A stretch of 64,000 nucleotides of DNA from Jiella endophytica (GTDB lineage Bacteria; Pseudomonadota; Alphaproteobacteria; Rhizobiales; Rhizobiaceae): the NCBI RefSeq assembly GCF_004519335.1, contig NZ_SOZD01000001.1, positions 1,030,204-1,094,203 on the forward strand. Reading direction: 5' to 3'. The translations under genes and the position numbers were made by a program. Under the pieces are notes generated by a model. The model was not told where the DNA came from. It saw only the letters and a program-made list of their open reading frames with translations, and ran no database searches. This document shows positions 54,001 through 62,523 of the stretch, piece after piece (the first letter of the stretch is position 1; each line of letters opens with the position of its first letter).

Positions 54001-54620
54001 GCGTCGCGCAGCGACAGGTTCAGGAGCATCTGCTCGTGCACGTCGTCGGCGACGATGACCAGCTTCGTCGGCGCCTCGCCGAGCCTTGCCGAGGCCGCCT
54101 CCCCCTGGCGCACGGTCAGAGAGCCCTGTGGGTTGGAGAATTCCACCACCCCGTCGAGGACGGTCAGGGTCGTGCGCTCGCCCTCCGCCTGCATGGTCCA
54201 GTCGGTGCCACGGATCGCCGCAGTCGCCGCCGCCGTCTCGACGAAGACGCCCGACCCGCCGCGGGCGGCGCGGCCGAAGATCTGGCCACTCTCCAGAAGC
54301 AGCCGGGTGTCGCCGCCCGGGACGCGCTGCTTGACGACCAGGGTGGAGTTGCGGCCGACGCGCACCTGCGTCTGGTCGGAGAACAGGATGGCGAGCTGGC
54401 CGGCGGCGTTGGTGCGCAGGACGTCGCCGGTCTTGACTTCCTGCAGCACCTCGACGCCGCGCCAGGCAGGCGCCTCGACGAGCTCGATCTCCTCGCCGAG
54501 CCGCGTCGCGATCACCGCGCCCGCCGCCGGCGCCTGGCGGGGAACCGGCTCGGCCCTGACGGCTGACGTAAAGGCTAGGAGGACGAGCAGCGTCGTCACC
54601 CGGCGGCAATGGCAACCCAT
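51027..54620 (-). CDS. FecR-TPR-outer-membrane beta-barrel protein
   Basis: 1197-residue exported protein with four parts. A signal peptide (TTLLVLLAFTSAVRA) leads to a FecR-type domain (~residues 30-195; LFSDQTQVRVGRNSTLVV, RGTDWTMQAEGERTTLTVLDG). Then comes a long TPR region (~270-640; DPEDPEVLSARAFYRAN, YADGLLALGTAYAATGD). The C-terminal ~500 residues alternate polar and hydrophobic strands and end in ATLQARF, a terminal Phe as in outer-membrane barrels. Start ATG 54620 lacks a strong ribosome-binding site. TGATG coupling to the cyclase implies a transenvelope sensor pair. Confidence 0.87.
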   Translation of the reverse strand: MGCHCRRVTTLLVLLAFTSAVRAEPVPRQAPAAGAVIATRLGEEIELVEAPAWRGVEVLQEVKTGDVLRTNAAGQLAILFSDQTQVRVGRNSTLVVKQRVPGGDTRLLLESGQIFGRAARGGSGVFVETAAATAAIRGTDWTMQAEGERTTLTVLDGVVEFSNPQGSLTVRQGEAASARLGEAPTKLVIVADDVHEQMLLNLSLRDAFEAFPATSLPNRDILAARERFARTAAAALGGEDRVLAAEIAAQRDGRREAERAIAAARAGPLTVGQSARLTLLEANIAGGRQDYRRAVALYEQALPHLTGEQRTTAVYLLYFARSLADPTKVWPAPRADPDDRVSVVGEAVIAAMLKSPRDSLKIMQDAAPRFRGDAQFQATLSKIAMLASDYEAARLAAEQAYRLDPEDPEVLSARAFYRANATSNLKDAIADLERGLAVAPGNTGLLNDYALALSERGADKEAEAALLRAIAIDPEDPVTRVNLAIIYLSQNRVGEARAMIDAVFASDPSFAPGYLVRGTENLFEGDEAAAIDNLLKSTTANPAYADGLLALGTAYAATGDIEHAKQAFDDADRLDPNSPTTAQYLAALAIDQYQADAAIEYAQEAVKRIRAKGGDYQSIHATRDSGSVLAGAYDFLSLDAWGAYWSDVVFDPFDSAGYFDRALRGSASPFFLDRDDEIRGPGPTTDGRSLSFLTKGILSDATSLASSELRPSFVTTPFTEFSFTGGVVNRADQWGGVYGAGVQSLGYDPLPYSMFLQASGETVSPDYATQDDGAYSLTGGFGLQIGPYDRMAGLFSASRAEGNSALRDNPLTFFNTAREDGFVGTLGLSHTFGYQNVLDVAVFGGRNDGDQVSVPLELLGQGILGAYTGHARRDFIKASASHRVGFEPFTIEYGGEYGDLQTRSDSALYAIVFGTPRLIAETEGEERTNFGRGWIDATFEVTDDLSFEAGLFGTTTETDGERDDLLQPRAGIAYMPFEGQWLRAAYMRERPDEDAYTLAPIGVLGLRSNAVAGDVDHVDSAIVRLDSEWTRQVFTAVEYQHQDFAGLSFGIPGYLDPIAVDDARLDRVAVTANAWLGGGFGASASLARSWSKGTLEDVSGDIPFVPDWSGRLAFTYVDPSRIRVTARETWLGERASQLADERLDDAFVTDVFGGWESEDRHLAFDLGFYNVFDETVEVVPLIPTAQRTVRATLQARF

Positions 54621-54821
54621 CGACTGTGTTCTCGAAAGTAACTTAACGGCATCAATCGATGCGGTCCGGCCAGGTGTCAATCGCCTGACTTACGGTTGAG
54701 CGAGCCCTCCCGATCGAATCCTCTGCCGCGTGTCGCCCCCGCCACAGACGGCCGGACCAAGTTGCGCCACAAATTGTCCGCCTAACGGATTGTTCGAAAG
54801 ACGCATCTTCCGGAGCAGCCG

Positions 54822-55304
54822 ATGTCCCCGCGACATCTTTCCCATCTCGTCGAGGCCAATCGCAATTTCGCCGAGCAGATCCGGTCGGCCGACCAGAAGG
54901 CCGCCTACATCTTCACCTTCATTCTCGCACTTGTCGTCTGGTCCGCCGAGACCCGGCGATCCTTCTCGTTCGACCATCTCGGCACCACCGGCTTCTTCAA
55001 CCTCCTCGCCAGCCTCGTTTTGATGGGAGCCGTCGGCACCGCCCTCGTCGCGGCGGTCTGCGTCGTCCTGCCGCGATCGCGTCCCGGCACCAGCGTCTTC
55101 TTCTGGGGCGCCTGGCCCGAAGCCGGAAAGGCGCTTGCCGATGCGCGCAAACGCGGCGATCTCGAATTCATCTACCAGGACTATCTGCACGACACGGAAA
55201 ATCTCGCGGCCATCTGCAAATCGAAATACCGCTGCGTGGCGATCGCCTTCCGTGCGATGTCCGTCGTCTTCGCCGCCTATATCGCCGTGCTGATGACCGG
55301 TTGA
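54822..55304 (+). CDS. PycTM-like (Pycsar effector family) membrane protein
   Basis: 160-residue protein with two N-terminal hydrophobic helices (~28-45 and ~58-80) and a C-terminal hydrophobic segment. It matches the Pycsar effector family pattern: SADQKAAYIFTFIL at the first helix, LPRSRPGTSVFFWGAW after the second, and LAAICKSKYRCVAIAFR near the end. In Pycsar immunity such proteins disrupt the membrane after binding cyclic pyrimidine nucleotides. The family also occurs without a cyclase, so defence is unproven. The ATG at 54822 follows CGGAGC. It is divergent from the FecR-barrel/cyclase operon. Confidence 0.8.
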   Translation: MSPRHLSHLVEANRNFAEQIRSADQKAAYIFTFILALVVWSAETRRSFSFDHLGTTGFFNLLASLVLMGAVGTALVAAVCVVLPRSRPGTSVFFWGAWPEAGKALADARKRGDLEFIYQDYLHDTENLAAICKSKYRCVAIAFRAMSVVFAAYIAVLMTG

Positions 55305-55310
55305 GCGGCT

Positions 55311-56210
55311 TCAGGCCCCGACCACCAGCGCAAGAATCGCGAAGACGATCACTGCCGCGCCGAGCAGCTCGAGCCGCGTCACCGTCTCGCGGAACCAGAG
55401 AATCGACGAGGCGATGGTGAAGACCAGCTCGATCTGGCCGAGCGCCCGGACATAGGCGACCTTCTGCAGCGTCATCGCGGTGAACCAGCCGGCGGAGGCG
55501 CTGGCGCCCACCAGCCCGACGAGGAGCCCCGGCGCCCAGGCTTTGACGACGCGCCGCAGCTCGTCCCTGTCGGCGACGGCCATCCAGGCGAGCATCGCCG
55601 CCGTCTGGATAACCAGCGCCATGCAGAGGACGATGGCTGCCCGCAGCGCCGCAGATCCCTCAGGCAGAGCGAGGGCAGCGGCGCGAAAGCACACCGCCGA
55701 GGCGCCGAACAGCGCGCCGGAGGCAATGCCGATCAACGCCTCGCGGGAGGCGAGCCCCCGCACGATGCTGCCGGAGCGGGCATTGCCGATCGAGATCAGG
55801 ATGACGCCGACGGCTCCCGCCACCACCGCAAGGAGCCCAAAGGGCGAGACCGTTTCGCCGAGGATGAGGAAGCCAAAGAACGCCGCCTGGACGGGCTCGG
55901 TCTTGGAATAGGCCGTACCGACGATGAAGTTGCGGAAGCCGAAGAGATAGACGAGCAGGAAGGTGGCGCCGATCTGCGCCAGCCCGCCGAAGAACGCCGC
56001 GACCAGCGTTTCGACGCCCGGCCGCGGGATCGGCTCGCCGCCGAGCTTTGCCACGACCGTCAGATAGAGCAGCGCGAAAGGCAGCCCGAAGCCGAAGCGG
56101 ACGAAGGTCGCGCCGGTCGTTCCCATCCGGCCCTTCAGGCGCTTCTGCAGCGCCGAGCGGAGATTTTGCAGGAAGGCGGCCGCGATCGTGATCGCAATCC
56201 AGAGGGGCAC
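55311..56210 (-). CDS. EamA/DMT-superfamily transporter
   Basis: 299-residue membrane protein with ten predicted helices in two EamA halves. TAYSKTEPVQAAFFGFLILGET and YVRALGQIELVFTIASSILWFRE are the paired end-of-half motifs that mark this family. Substrate is unknown; members export metabolites such as amino acids. The GTG at 56210 opens VPLWIAITIAAA; AGGAC lies further upstream. It converges with the PycTM-like gene, with 6 bases between stops. Confidence 0.88.
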   Translation of the reverse strand: MPLWIAITIAAAFLQNLRSALQKRLKGRMGTTGATFVRFGFGLPFALLYLTVVAKLGGEPIPRPGVETLVAAFFGGLAQIGATFLLVYLFGFRNFIVGTAYSKTEPVQAAFFGFLILGETVSPFGLLAVVAGAVGVILISIGNARSGSIVRGLASREALIGIASGALFGASAVCFRAAALALPEGSAALRAAIVLCMALVIQTAAMLAWMAVADRDELRRVVKAWAPGLLVGLVGASASAGWFTAMTLQKVAYVRALGQIELVFTIASSILWFRETVTRLELLGAAVIVFAILALVVGA

Positions 56211-56303
56211 GGGCGAATCGTCCTGTCTTCGGCAAGCTCCGCCGTCTATCATCCCCGGATGCTACGCAAGCCGACAAATCCGCCGGAAGGGCGAAATACC
56301 GAA

Positions 56304-57017
56304 ATGTCATCCAGTATCCGCAAGACCCCGGAGGTCAGACCTCAGGACTTTGCCGGCGTCCGCGACTGGGTGTTCGACCTCGACAACACGCTCTATCCGC
56401 GCCACACGAACCTGTTCTCGCAGATCGACCAGCGGATGACCTCCTTCGTCGAGAGCTTCCTGCAGCTACCGCGGGACGAGGCGCGGGCTGTCCAGAAGGA
56501 CTTCTACCGCCGCCACGGCACGACGCTGCGCGGCCTGATGCTGGAACATTCCGTCGATCCCGACGCCTTCCTCGAATATGTCCATGACATCGACTATTCC
56601 TGGATCGATCCCGATCCGGCGCTCGGCGAGGTGATCGCGGCACTGCCTGGCCGCAAGTTCATCTTCACGAATGGCGATCGCAAACACGCCGAGCGGGCGG
56701 CCCGCCAGCTCGGCATTCTCGACCATTTCGAGGATATCTTCGATCTCGTCGCCGCCGACCTCGTGCCGAAACCGGCGGCCGCCACCTACGACAAGTTTCT
56801 CGGCCTCCACCGCATCGACGCGGCCCATGCCGCGATGTTCGAGGATCTGGCGCGCAATCTCGAAGTGCCGAAATCCCTCGGGATGAGGACGGTGCTGATC
56901 GTGCCGACCAATTTCGAGGACACCTTCGGCGACGTCTGGGAGCATGAGGGACGCGACGGCGACCACATCGACTACGTCACCGACGACCTGGCGGCGTTCC
57001 TGCGCAGCCTCGGCTGA
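56304..57017 (+). CDS. HAD-family pyrimidine 5'-nucleotidase
   Basis: 237-residue HAD phosphatase of the YjjG/SDT1-type pyrimidine nucleotidase group. Motif I is VFDLDNTLYP with the Asp nucleophile, motif II FIFTNGDRKHA, motif III near LVPKPAAATY and motif IV in AAMFEDLARNL. It likely dephosphorylates pyrimidine nucleoside monophosphates. The ATG at 56304 is preferred since upstream residues do not match the family; GGAAGGGCG lies ahead of it. Confidence 0.9.
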   Translation: MSSSIRKTPEVRPQDFAGVRDWVFDLDNTLYPRHTNLFSQIDQRMTSFVESFLQLPRDEARAVQKDFYRRHGTTLRGLMLEHSVDPDAFLEYVHDIDYSWIDPDPALGEVIAALPGRKFIFTNGDRKHAERAARQLGILDHFEDIFDLVAADLVPKPAAATYDKFLGLHRIDAAHAAMFEDLARNLEVPKSLGMRTVLIVPTNFEDTFGDVWEHEGRDGDHIDYVTDDLAAFLRSLG

Positions 57018-57191
57018 GTTCGGCGGGGCGCGCATGCCCGCTTCATCGCAGGTCGGCCTGCAGGCGGCCAACCGCCACGACCATAAGCGTCTCGGCGGAC
57101 ATCAGCCGAAACCACCTCTTTTGCAGCACCAGTGCCGGCAAATGTCGGACCGGCCGCCGCACGCTTCCACTGCAGCGCCAACGAAACGATG

Positions 57192-57476
57192 TCAGCCGCC
57201 GAGCCGCGAACGGCCAGGCCGGGCGAGTCCTCCACGGTTGTCGCCCGCCTCTGCAGCCTCACCATCCGGCTCGTCCGCGCCGCGACGGTTCTGGTGCAAA
57301 CTAGCACCGGTCGTCTGGCCGGCCGGCTTGCCGGCGATCGCGGCCTTTCTTTCTTCGGCGCTTCTGGCATCGCTGTCGCTGGCGTCCCGCTTCGCACCGG
57401 GCTGATCGACCGCCTCGGGCGCGTCCTTGTCCTGCTGGGCCCGCATCATCTTCGGATCGGTGTCGAGCTCGGGCAT
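57192..57476 (-). CDS. Small hydrophilic hypothetical protein
   Basis: 94-residue, strongly charged, Gly/Ala/Asp/Arg-rich protein beginning MPELDTDPKMMRAQQDKDAP with no hydrophobic segment, so it is probably disordered. The ATG at 57476 has a clear GAGGAGCGG ribosome-binding site, the best argument that it is real. It resembles small stress-type hypothetical proteins in composition only; I do not recognise a family. It lies alone between the HAD nucleotidase and the phosphatase genes. Confidence 0.5.
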   Translation of the reverse strand: MPELDTDPKMMRAQQDKDAPEAVDQPGAKRDASDSDARSAEERKAAIAGKPAGQTTGASLHQNRRGADEPDGEAAEAGDNRGGLARPGRSRLGG

Positions 57477-57879
57477 GTTGCCGCTCCTCTCTCGGATGGA
57501 ATGCTGCCTGCGCCGCATTCGCCGCCGGCAGCCAGCCGTCGCCTTGACGGAGCCGGGTAGCGACACGCCGCGAATCGCCGGGGATCCGGCCAGGCTTTCC
57601 GAGCAAACGACGACTGCCGGCACGAGTTCCCGAACGGCGGATGAGACTGGCCTGGCGTCATAGAGCCCATGGTGCGGCGGCGGAACGCCGACGTCGCTCG
57701 CCATCGCCGCGCCAGCCCTTCCGGATTGCCGAGGCCGATCACGGGCTTGTGACGTCATCAACCTGTCGTTTCAGCCGCGAAAAACCGCCATCGAAGCTTC
57801 GTCGTCCTGAGATGCCAGTGCCAAGGGGCTGATACACGTCCCGGCTATCACCTTCCCACCAACTTCGAGGGGGAAGTTC
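57477..57879. other. 403-base intergenic region, no feature seen
   Basis: Apart from the ribosome-binding site of the small leftward gene at its left edge and GAGGGGGAAG before the phosphatase start at its right edge, no gene, repeat or terminator was seen. Confidence 0.4.
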
Positions 57880-58482
57880 GTGGAGCTGATGCGCCGCCTG
57901 GCTGCGACGATCCTCGGCATTCTTGCCGTGACGACCGGCGTTCTGGTCGCCAATCTCGTCCTCATCCATTCGACCGGCAACGTCCACGCCGTCGACGACG
58001 ACGGCCAGTTCTACCGTTCGGCGACATTGTCCGCCGGCTACCTCGAACGCATCGTCGAGACGAAGGGCATTCGCACCATCGTCAACCTCCGCGGTGGCGA
58101 GGGCCGCGACTGGTACGAAGCGGAACGTGCCGTCGCCGCCAAACACGGTGTGGATTTCCTGAGCTTTCACCTTTCGGCCAAGGACATCCCCGGGCCCCGG
58201 ACGCTGGAAGATCTGCTCTTCGTCCTGAAGAACGCGCCGCGGCCGATCCTCGTCCACTGCAAGTCCGGATCCGACCGCACCGGCCTTGCTTCAGCGCTCT
58301 ATCTCTACGCCGTCGCGGGGACGACGGTCGCGAAGGCCGACGCGCAGCTGTCGCTTCGCTACGGGCACTTTCCCTGGCTCGGCAGCCGCACCGTGGCGAT
58401 GGACGAGGCGTTCTCGGCCTACACGGCCTTCTACAGGCAGGAGAACGATCACGCGGAGACGATCCGTCTCGCTGCGGAGTAG
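57880..58482 (+). CDS. Membrane-anchored protein tyrosine phosphatase-like protein
   Basis: 200-residue protein with one N-terminal transmembrane or signal segment (LAATILGILAVTTGVLVANL) and a phosphatase domain. The P-loop is HCKSGSDRTGLAS, matching CX5R with the catalytic Cys and Arg; the general acid Asp is likely in SAKDIPGPRTLED. The catalytic part should face the periplasm. Related proteins are annotated as dual-specificity or DSP-like phosphatases. The GTG start follows GAGGGGGAAG. Substrate unknown. Confidence 0.9.
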   Translation: MELMRRLAATILGILAVTTGVLVANLVLIHSTGNVHAVDDDGQFYRSATLSAGYLERIVETKGIRTIVNLRGGEGRDWYEAERAVAAKHGVDFLSFHLSAKDIPGPRTLEDLLFVLKNAPRPILVHCKSGSDRTGLASALYLYAVAGTTVAKADAQLSLRYGHFPWLGSRTVAMDEAFSAYTAFYRQENDHAETIRLAAE

Positions 58483-58782
58483 CGGCTCGCGGGGGCGAGG
58501 ATCGGGGTGATATCCGCGTTGCCATCCACCCCGCGCGCGGAGCCCAACACCGATTGCGGTGAGACTTCGCCGTCCTGCTCGGGCGATATCGGAAATGGTG
58601 TTTGGGGCGCTCTGGCGGGTCAACACGCCCTGCCCCACCGTCGACCCTCAGCAACCCTCCGCGACCCTTATCCGGTTGACCGAGCCAAGAAAGCTGCCTG
58701 AAGCGAAGGCGCGAGTTGCGAAAACCGTCCCCACTCCGACTGGCGCCGCGAGCATCACACGTCTTGCGGCAAGCTTCGGAGA
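58483..58782. other. 300-base convergent intergenic region
   Basis: It lies between the stops of the phosphatase and the protease genes. No coding sequence, repeat or convincing hairpin with a U-run was found. Confidence 0.4.
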
Positions 58783-60363
58783 TCAGTCCGTACAGACGAC
58801 GGGATAGACCGCGTCCTTCACCCTGGCCGTCGCATCCGGCACGCTCTGCAGGGCCGACTTCGGATCGGCGGTGCGGAAGGAGATCTGGTTGTCGTACAGG
58901 AACCTGGCAACGGCATCCGGCCGGATCGCGAAGTTGATCGACTGGGGAATGTCCCCCGTCGCATCGGCGACGGCCACCGCGTCGAGCTTGGCGGTCACCA
59001 CGCCGACCACCCGCCCGGCGAGATCGACCAGCGGCCCGCCGGAATTGCCCGGCTGGACAGGCGCCGAGATCTGCAGGTAGCGCGGGTCGTTCATCAGGCC
59101 AAGCAGCGAGGAGACGTTGCCGCGGGTGACATTGAGCGAGTCCGCGAGGATCGAGCGCAGGGGAAAGCCGAGAGCCAGGATGTCCTCGCCGAGACGCGGC
59201 TTGGAGGCGGAGATCGCCAGCGGCTCGCCGAGGCTGGAGGCGACATGCACCAGCGCCAGATCGTTGTCCTTGTCGATCCGCACCTCGGTCGCCGGGACGT
59301 TGGAGCCGACCTCGATCTTCTTGCAACCGCGCACGACATGGGCGTTGGTCAGGAGCCAGCCCTTCGATACGACGAAGCCGGAACCGGCCATGTCGAAGGC
59401 GGGCGTCCCAGGCTGCGGCGCGGTGCCCTGGGCCGGCTCGAGGCCGGCGCTGCCGTAGCGGCGCTCACGCGGCAGTTCGAACAGATTGGCGCGGCCGCCC
59501 TCCTTGCCGGTATCGGCCATCGCGTAGCGCGCCTCGCCCTCGGAGGCACCGCGACGACGAGCCAGCATGGAGGAGAACGGATTTGGTCTGGCGGAGGCGA
59601 CCAGCGGCGCGTTCGGCTCGCCGGCAAAGGGCTCGAACAGGTTCGAGGCGACCGTCACGAAAGGCTCGACCGCCGCCTCGTGCTTCGGCAGGTAGGAGAT
59701 CGAAAAGCCCCGAAGGTCCTCGCCGGACGCCGAGAACCGCATGAAATACTTGCGACCGGCTTCCGAACCGCCGACGCTGAACCAGCCGTCGGCCTTCTCC
59801 GCCGACAGGACGGACCGCTTGGCCGTCGCCTCGCTGAGGGTGCCGTAAAGGCCGTCCAGGGTCTGGCCGGTACCGGCGATGCGCACGGTCTCGATCTCGA
59901 TGCTGTTGTCGTCGGAGCGCCAGAGATTGCCGACCTCGGTGCGCCCGCGGTCGCTGACGAGCTTCAGCGGCAGCGGCAGCCGCTCGCCGGTGGCGCTGTC
60001 ATCGACCATCGACACGCCGAGGTCCTGCTGGACGCCGTCCGACAGGCTGACCAGCTTCTGCAGCATCGCCTCGCTGATCACGCCATCGGCCTGCATGCCG
60101 TGGCGCGCCTGGAAATCGCGGATCGCGCGGAGCGTCGCCGCCTCGATCATGCCGGAGAACGAACCGGCATAGTCGCCGGTCCAGGCCAGCCGGATCTGCA
60201 GACCACGGCGGAAGGAGAGGTCCGTCTGCGTGTTGTAAGCGAGTGACAGATCCGCCGGCGAAGTCGTGGTAGCAATGGCGTCGGAAGCGAGGTCACGGGC
60301 CAGCGCTGCCGGCGATGCCGCCAGCACACAAGCCGCAATGAAGACCCCCAAACCGCGTCGCAT
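58783..60363 (-). CDS. Trypsin-like serine protease with peptidoglycan-binding domain
   Basis: 526-residue exported protein. A signal peptide (MRRGLGVFIAACVLAASPAALA) is followed by a PG_binding_1-type domain (~40-95; YAGSFSGMIEAATLRAIRDFQ). The C-terminal ~200 residues form a trypsin-like domain with catalytic His in LLTNAHVV, Asp in DNDLALVHV and Ser in QPGNSGGPLV. It probably acts in the periplasm near the wall, in stress or processing roles like DegP relatives but without a PDZ domain. The ATG at 60363 follows GGGGGATG. Confidence 0.9.
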   Translation of the reverse strand: MRRGLGVFIAACVLAASPAALARDLASDAIATTTSPADLSLAYNTQTDLSFRRGLQIRLAWTGDYAGSFSGMIEAATLRAIRDFQARHGMQADGVISEAMLQKLVSLSDGVQQDLGVSMVDDSATGERLPLPLKLVSDRGRTEVGNLWRSDDNSIEIETVRIAGTGQTLDGLYGTLSEATAKRSVLSAEKADGWFSVGGSEAGRKYFMRFSASGEDLRGFSISYLPKHEAAVEPFVTVASNLFEPFAGEPNAPLVASARPNPFSSMLARRRGASEGEARYAMADTGKEGGRANLFELPRERRYGSAGLEPAQGTAPQPGTPAFDMAGSGFVVSKGWLLTNAHVVRGCKKIEVGSNVPATEVRIDKDNDLALVHVASSLGEPLAISASKPRLGEDILALGFPLRSILADSLNVTRGNVSSLLGLMNDPRYLQISAPVQPGNSGGPLVDLAGRVVGVVTAKLDAVAVADATGDIPQSINFAIRPDAVARFLYDNQISFRTADPKSALQSVPDATARVKDAVYPVVCTD

Positions 60364-60699
60364 GTCATCCCCCAAACGGTGATCGACGTTCCACTCTACA
60401 ATGCAGCCAGACGGCTTTCGATCCGTCCAGGATAATCTTTTTTTAAGGTTTCCATGCTCATTTATGTGTGACGCGTGACACTTTCGCCCGCGACGCTGCG
60501 CAGTTAAGCGTGACGCTGGGGAAAGTACAGGGCTTCACGCAGCGTTGATGGCAGCTTGATGGCGCTACGGCACCGGCCGGCAATCGGTATCGATTTCCGG
60601 CCGATGCGGTGGTTCGATAAGTGAGTGCGGCCTTCGTGCGTCCCATCGCACGCACGGCGTTCTAGCGTGGCAACGCTCCCAATGCCGTCGCCGCGACAG
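60364..60699. other. 336-base intergenic region between rmuC and the protease gene
   Basis: No gene is supported. It contains an AT-rich patch near 60431-60450 with an A/T run and should hold the leftward promoter of the protease gene, but no clear -35/-10 pair could be assigned. Confidence 0.4.
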
Positions 60700-61869
60700 T
60701 CACTCTCCCGCGACGGATTTCAGCCCTTCCGACGGCCCTGCCTCCTCGCCGATCTCGATCCCGGCGATGCGCTCGCCGCGCCGCTGCAGCTTGTCGCTCG
60801 AAACCGAAATCTGGTCGACGTCCCGCGAGGCTTGGGCGAAGTGGCCCTTCAGCGCGGTGACACGGGCGTCGAGCCGTTCGAGGTCCTCGCCGAACAGCCG
60901 CACCTCCGCCTGGATCCGCCCGGCCGAGGCGCGCAGACGCGCATCCTTCAGCACCGCCTGGACCACCTGGATCGACAGGTTGAGAAGCGACGGCGACACG
61001 ATCACCACGCCGAGGCGGTAGGCCTTCTGGACGACGTCGTCGAAATCCTCGTGCAGCGCGGCGAAGACGGTCTCGGAAGGGACGAAGAGGAAGGCAGTGT
61101 CCTGGGTCTCGCCGGGGATCAGGTATTTCTCGGCGATCGCCTTGATGTGGACGTCCATGTCCCGGCGCAGCCGCGTGGCAGCCGCCGCCTGCGTCTCGCC
61201 GTCTGCCGCCTGCTGGAGCGCCGTGAAGGATTCCAGCGGAAATTTCGCATCGACGACGAGGCCAGGCGCCCCGTTCGGCATGCGGATCAGGCAGTCGGGC
61301 CGGCGGCCGTTGGAAAGCGTCGCCTGGAAGGCATAGACCGACGACGGCAGCGCGTCGGCGATGATCGCCTGCATCCGCGCCTCGCCGAAGGCGCCGCGGG
61401 TCTGCTTGTTGGCGAGGACGTCCTTCAACTTTACCACCTCGCCGGTCAGGCTGCGGATCTCGCCCTGTGCCCGGTCGATGACAGCGAGGCGCTCGGCAAG
61501 CACGGACAGCGAGGCCTTGGTCTCGCGGGTGGTGGAAAGGATCGACTGGCCGACGCGGGTGGTGAGGCCGTCGAGACGGTCCGACAGCGCCCGGGTAAGG
61601 TCCGCCTGCCGCGAGCCGATGATCTCGGCCATGGTCTGCATGCGGCCGGACATTTCCGCCTGCACCTTGAGGACGGTGTCGAGCCTTGCCGCATCCGCTT
61701 CGGCCGTCTGAAGCGCCCGCTGCGCCAGGCGGGCACGCCCCGACGCCCGAAGCCAGAGCAGGACGAAGAAAATTGCGAGCACCCCGAAGACCAGGGCAAG
61801 GCCGCTGACCTCGATACCGGAAATCACGGCGAGGGAACGGTTCAGAAAGGCAGTGGCATCGCGAATCAT
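60700..61869 (-). CDS. rmuC: DNA recombination protein RmuC
   Basis: 389-residue RmuC. An N-terminal transmembrane helix ([19 protein letters not shown]) precedes a coiled-coil region (~60-160) and the RmuC core, which has [34 protein letters not shown] and [18 protein letters not shown]. It limits genome rearrangements and resembles restriction-nuclease folds. The ATG at 61869 is chosen because upstream residues are not conserved. It is divergent from def with 134 bases between starts. Confidence 0.93.
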   Translation of the reverse strand: MIRDATAFLNRSLAVISGIEVSGLALVFGVLAIFFVLLWLRASGRARLAQRALQTAEADAARLDTVLKVQAEMSGRMQTMAEIIGSRQADLTRALSDRLDGLTTRVGQSILSTTRETKASLSVLAERLAVIDRAQGEIRSLTGEVVKLKDVLANKQTRGAFGEARMQAIIADALPSSVYAFQATLSNGRRPDCLIRMPNGAPGLVVDAKFPLESFTALQQAADGETQAAAATRLRRDMDVHIKAIAEKYLIPGETQDTAFLFVPSETVFAALHEDFDDVVQKAYRLGVVIVSPSLLNLSIQVVQAVLKDARLRASAGRIQAEVRLFGEDLERLDARVTALKGHFAQASRDVDQISVSSDKLQRRGERIAGIEIGEEAGPSEGLKSVAGE

Positions 61870-62003
61870 GGAATGACGATAGCAGGCAATCCTTAATGAT
61901 GGGACCAAAGCAGGAACAAAAATCCAAGAGGCGTTGCATGGCCGGGCTGACCTGCGCAGGAAGCGGATTGACCAGTTTCCCGCCAACGACTACTTCCGCG
62001 CAA

Positions 62004-62519
62004 ATGACGATCAAGCCGCTCATCATCCTGCCCGATCCCAAGCTGCGCGAAGTCTCGAAGCCCATCGAACGGGTCGACGAGCCCCTCCGGCGCTTTGCCG
62101 ACGACATGCTCGAGACGATGTATGACGCGCCCGGCATCGGGCTCGCTGCGATCCAGGTCGGCGAGCCGCTTCGCATGCTGGTCCTGGACGTCTCCAAGGA
62201 GGACGAGGAGAAGGCGCCGAAGGTCTTCCTTAATCCCGAGATTGTCGCCAGCGCCGACGATCGGAGCACCTATGAGGAAGGCTGCCTGTCGATTCCGGAT
62301 TACTACGCCGAGGTCGAGCGGCCGGCGGGCGTGACGGTGCGCTTTCTCGGCCTCGACGGCGAGATGCACGAGGAGGCGGTGGAGGGCCTTTACGCCACCT
62401 GTCTGCAGCACGAGATCGACCACCTCAACGGCGTCCTCTTCATCGACTACATCTCGAAGCTGAAGCGCGACATGGTGATCAAGCGGTTCACCAAGCAGGC
62501 GCGCCTGAAGACGGCCTGA
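62004..62519 (+). CDS. def: Peptide deformylase
   Basis: 171-residue metalloenzyme that removes the N-formyl group from nascent proteins. All three signature motifs are present: [18 protein letters not shown] with the metal Cys, and [11 protein letters not shown] with the HEXXH metal site. The ATG at 62004 opens [18 protein letters not shown], the family N-terminus. Its stop lies 4 bases before fmt, the classical def-fmt operon. Confidence 0.97.
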   Translation: MTIKPLIILPDPKLREVSKPIERVDEPLRRFADDMLETMYDAPGIGLAAIQVGEPLRMLVLDVSKEDEEKAPKVFLNPEIVASADDRSTYEEGCLSIPDYYAEVERPAGVTVRFLGLDGEMHEEAVEGLYATCLQHEIDHLNGVLFIDYISKLKRDMVIKRFTKQARLKTA

Positions 62520-62523
62520 TCGG

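Noticed and set aside
51138..54566. 1142-codon open frame on the strand opposite the FecR-barrel gene
   Set aside because: Shadow frame of a GC-rich gene; its translation is rich in Arg, Ala and Gly with no domain, while the opposite strand has a signal peptide, FecR, TPR and barrel features.
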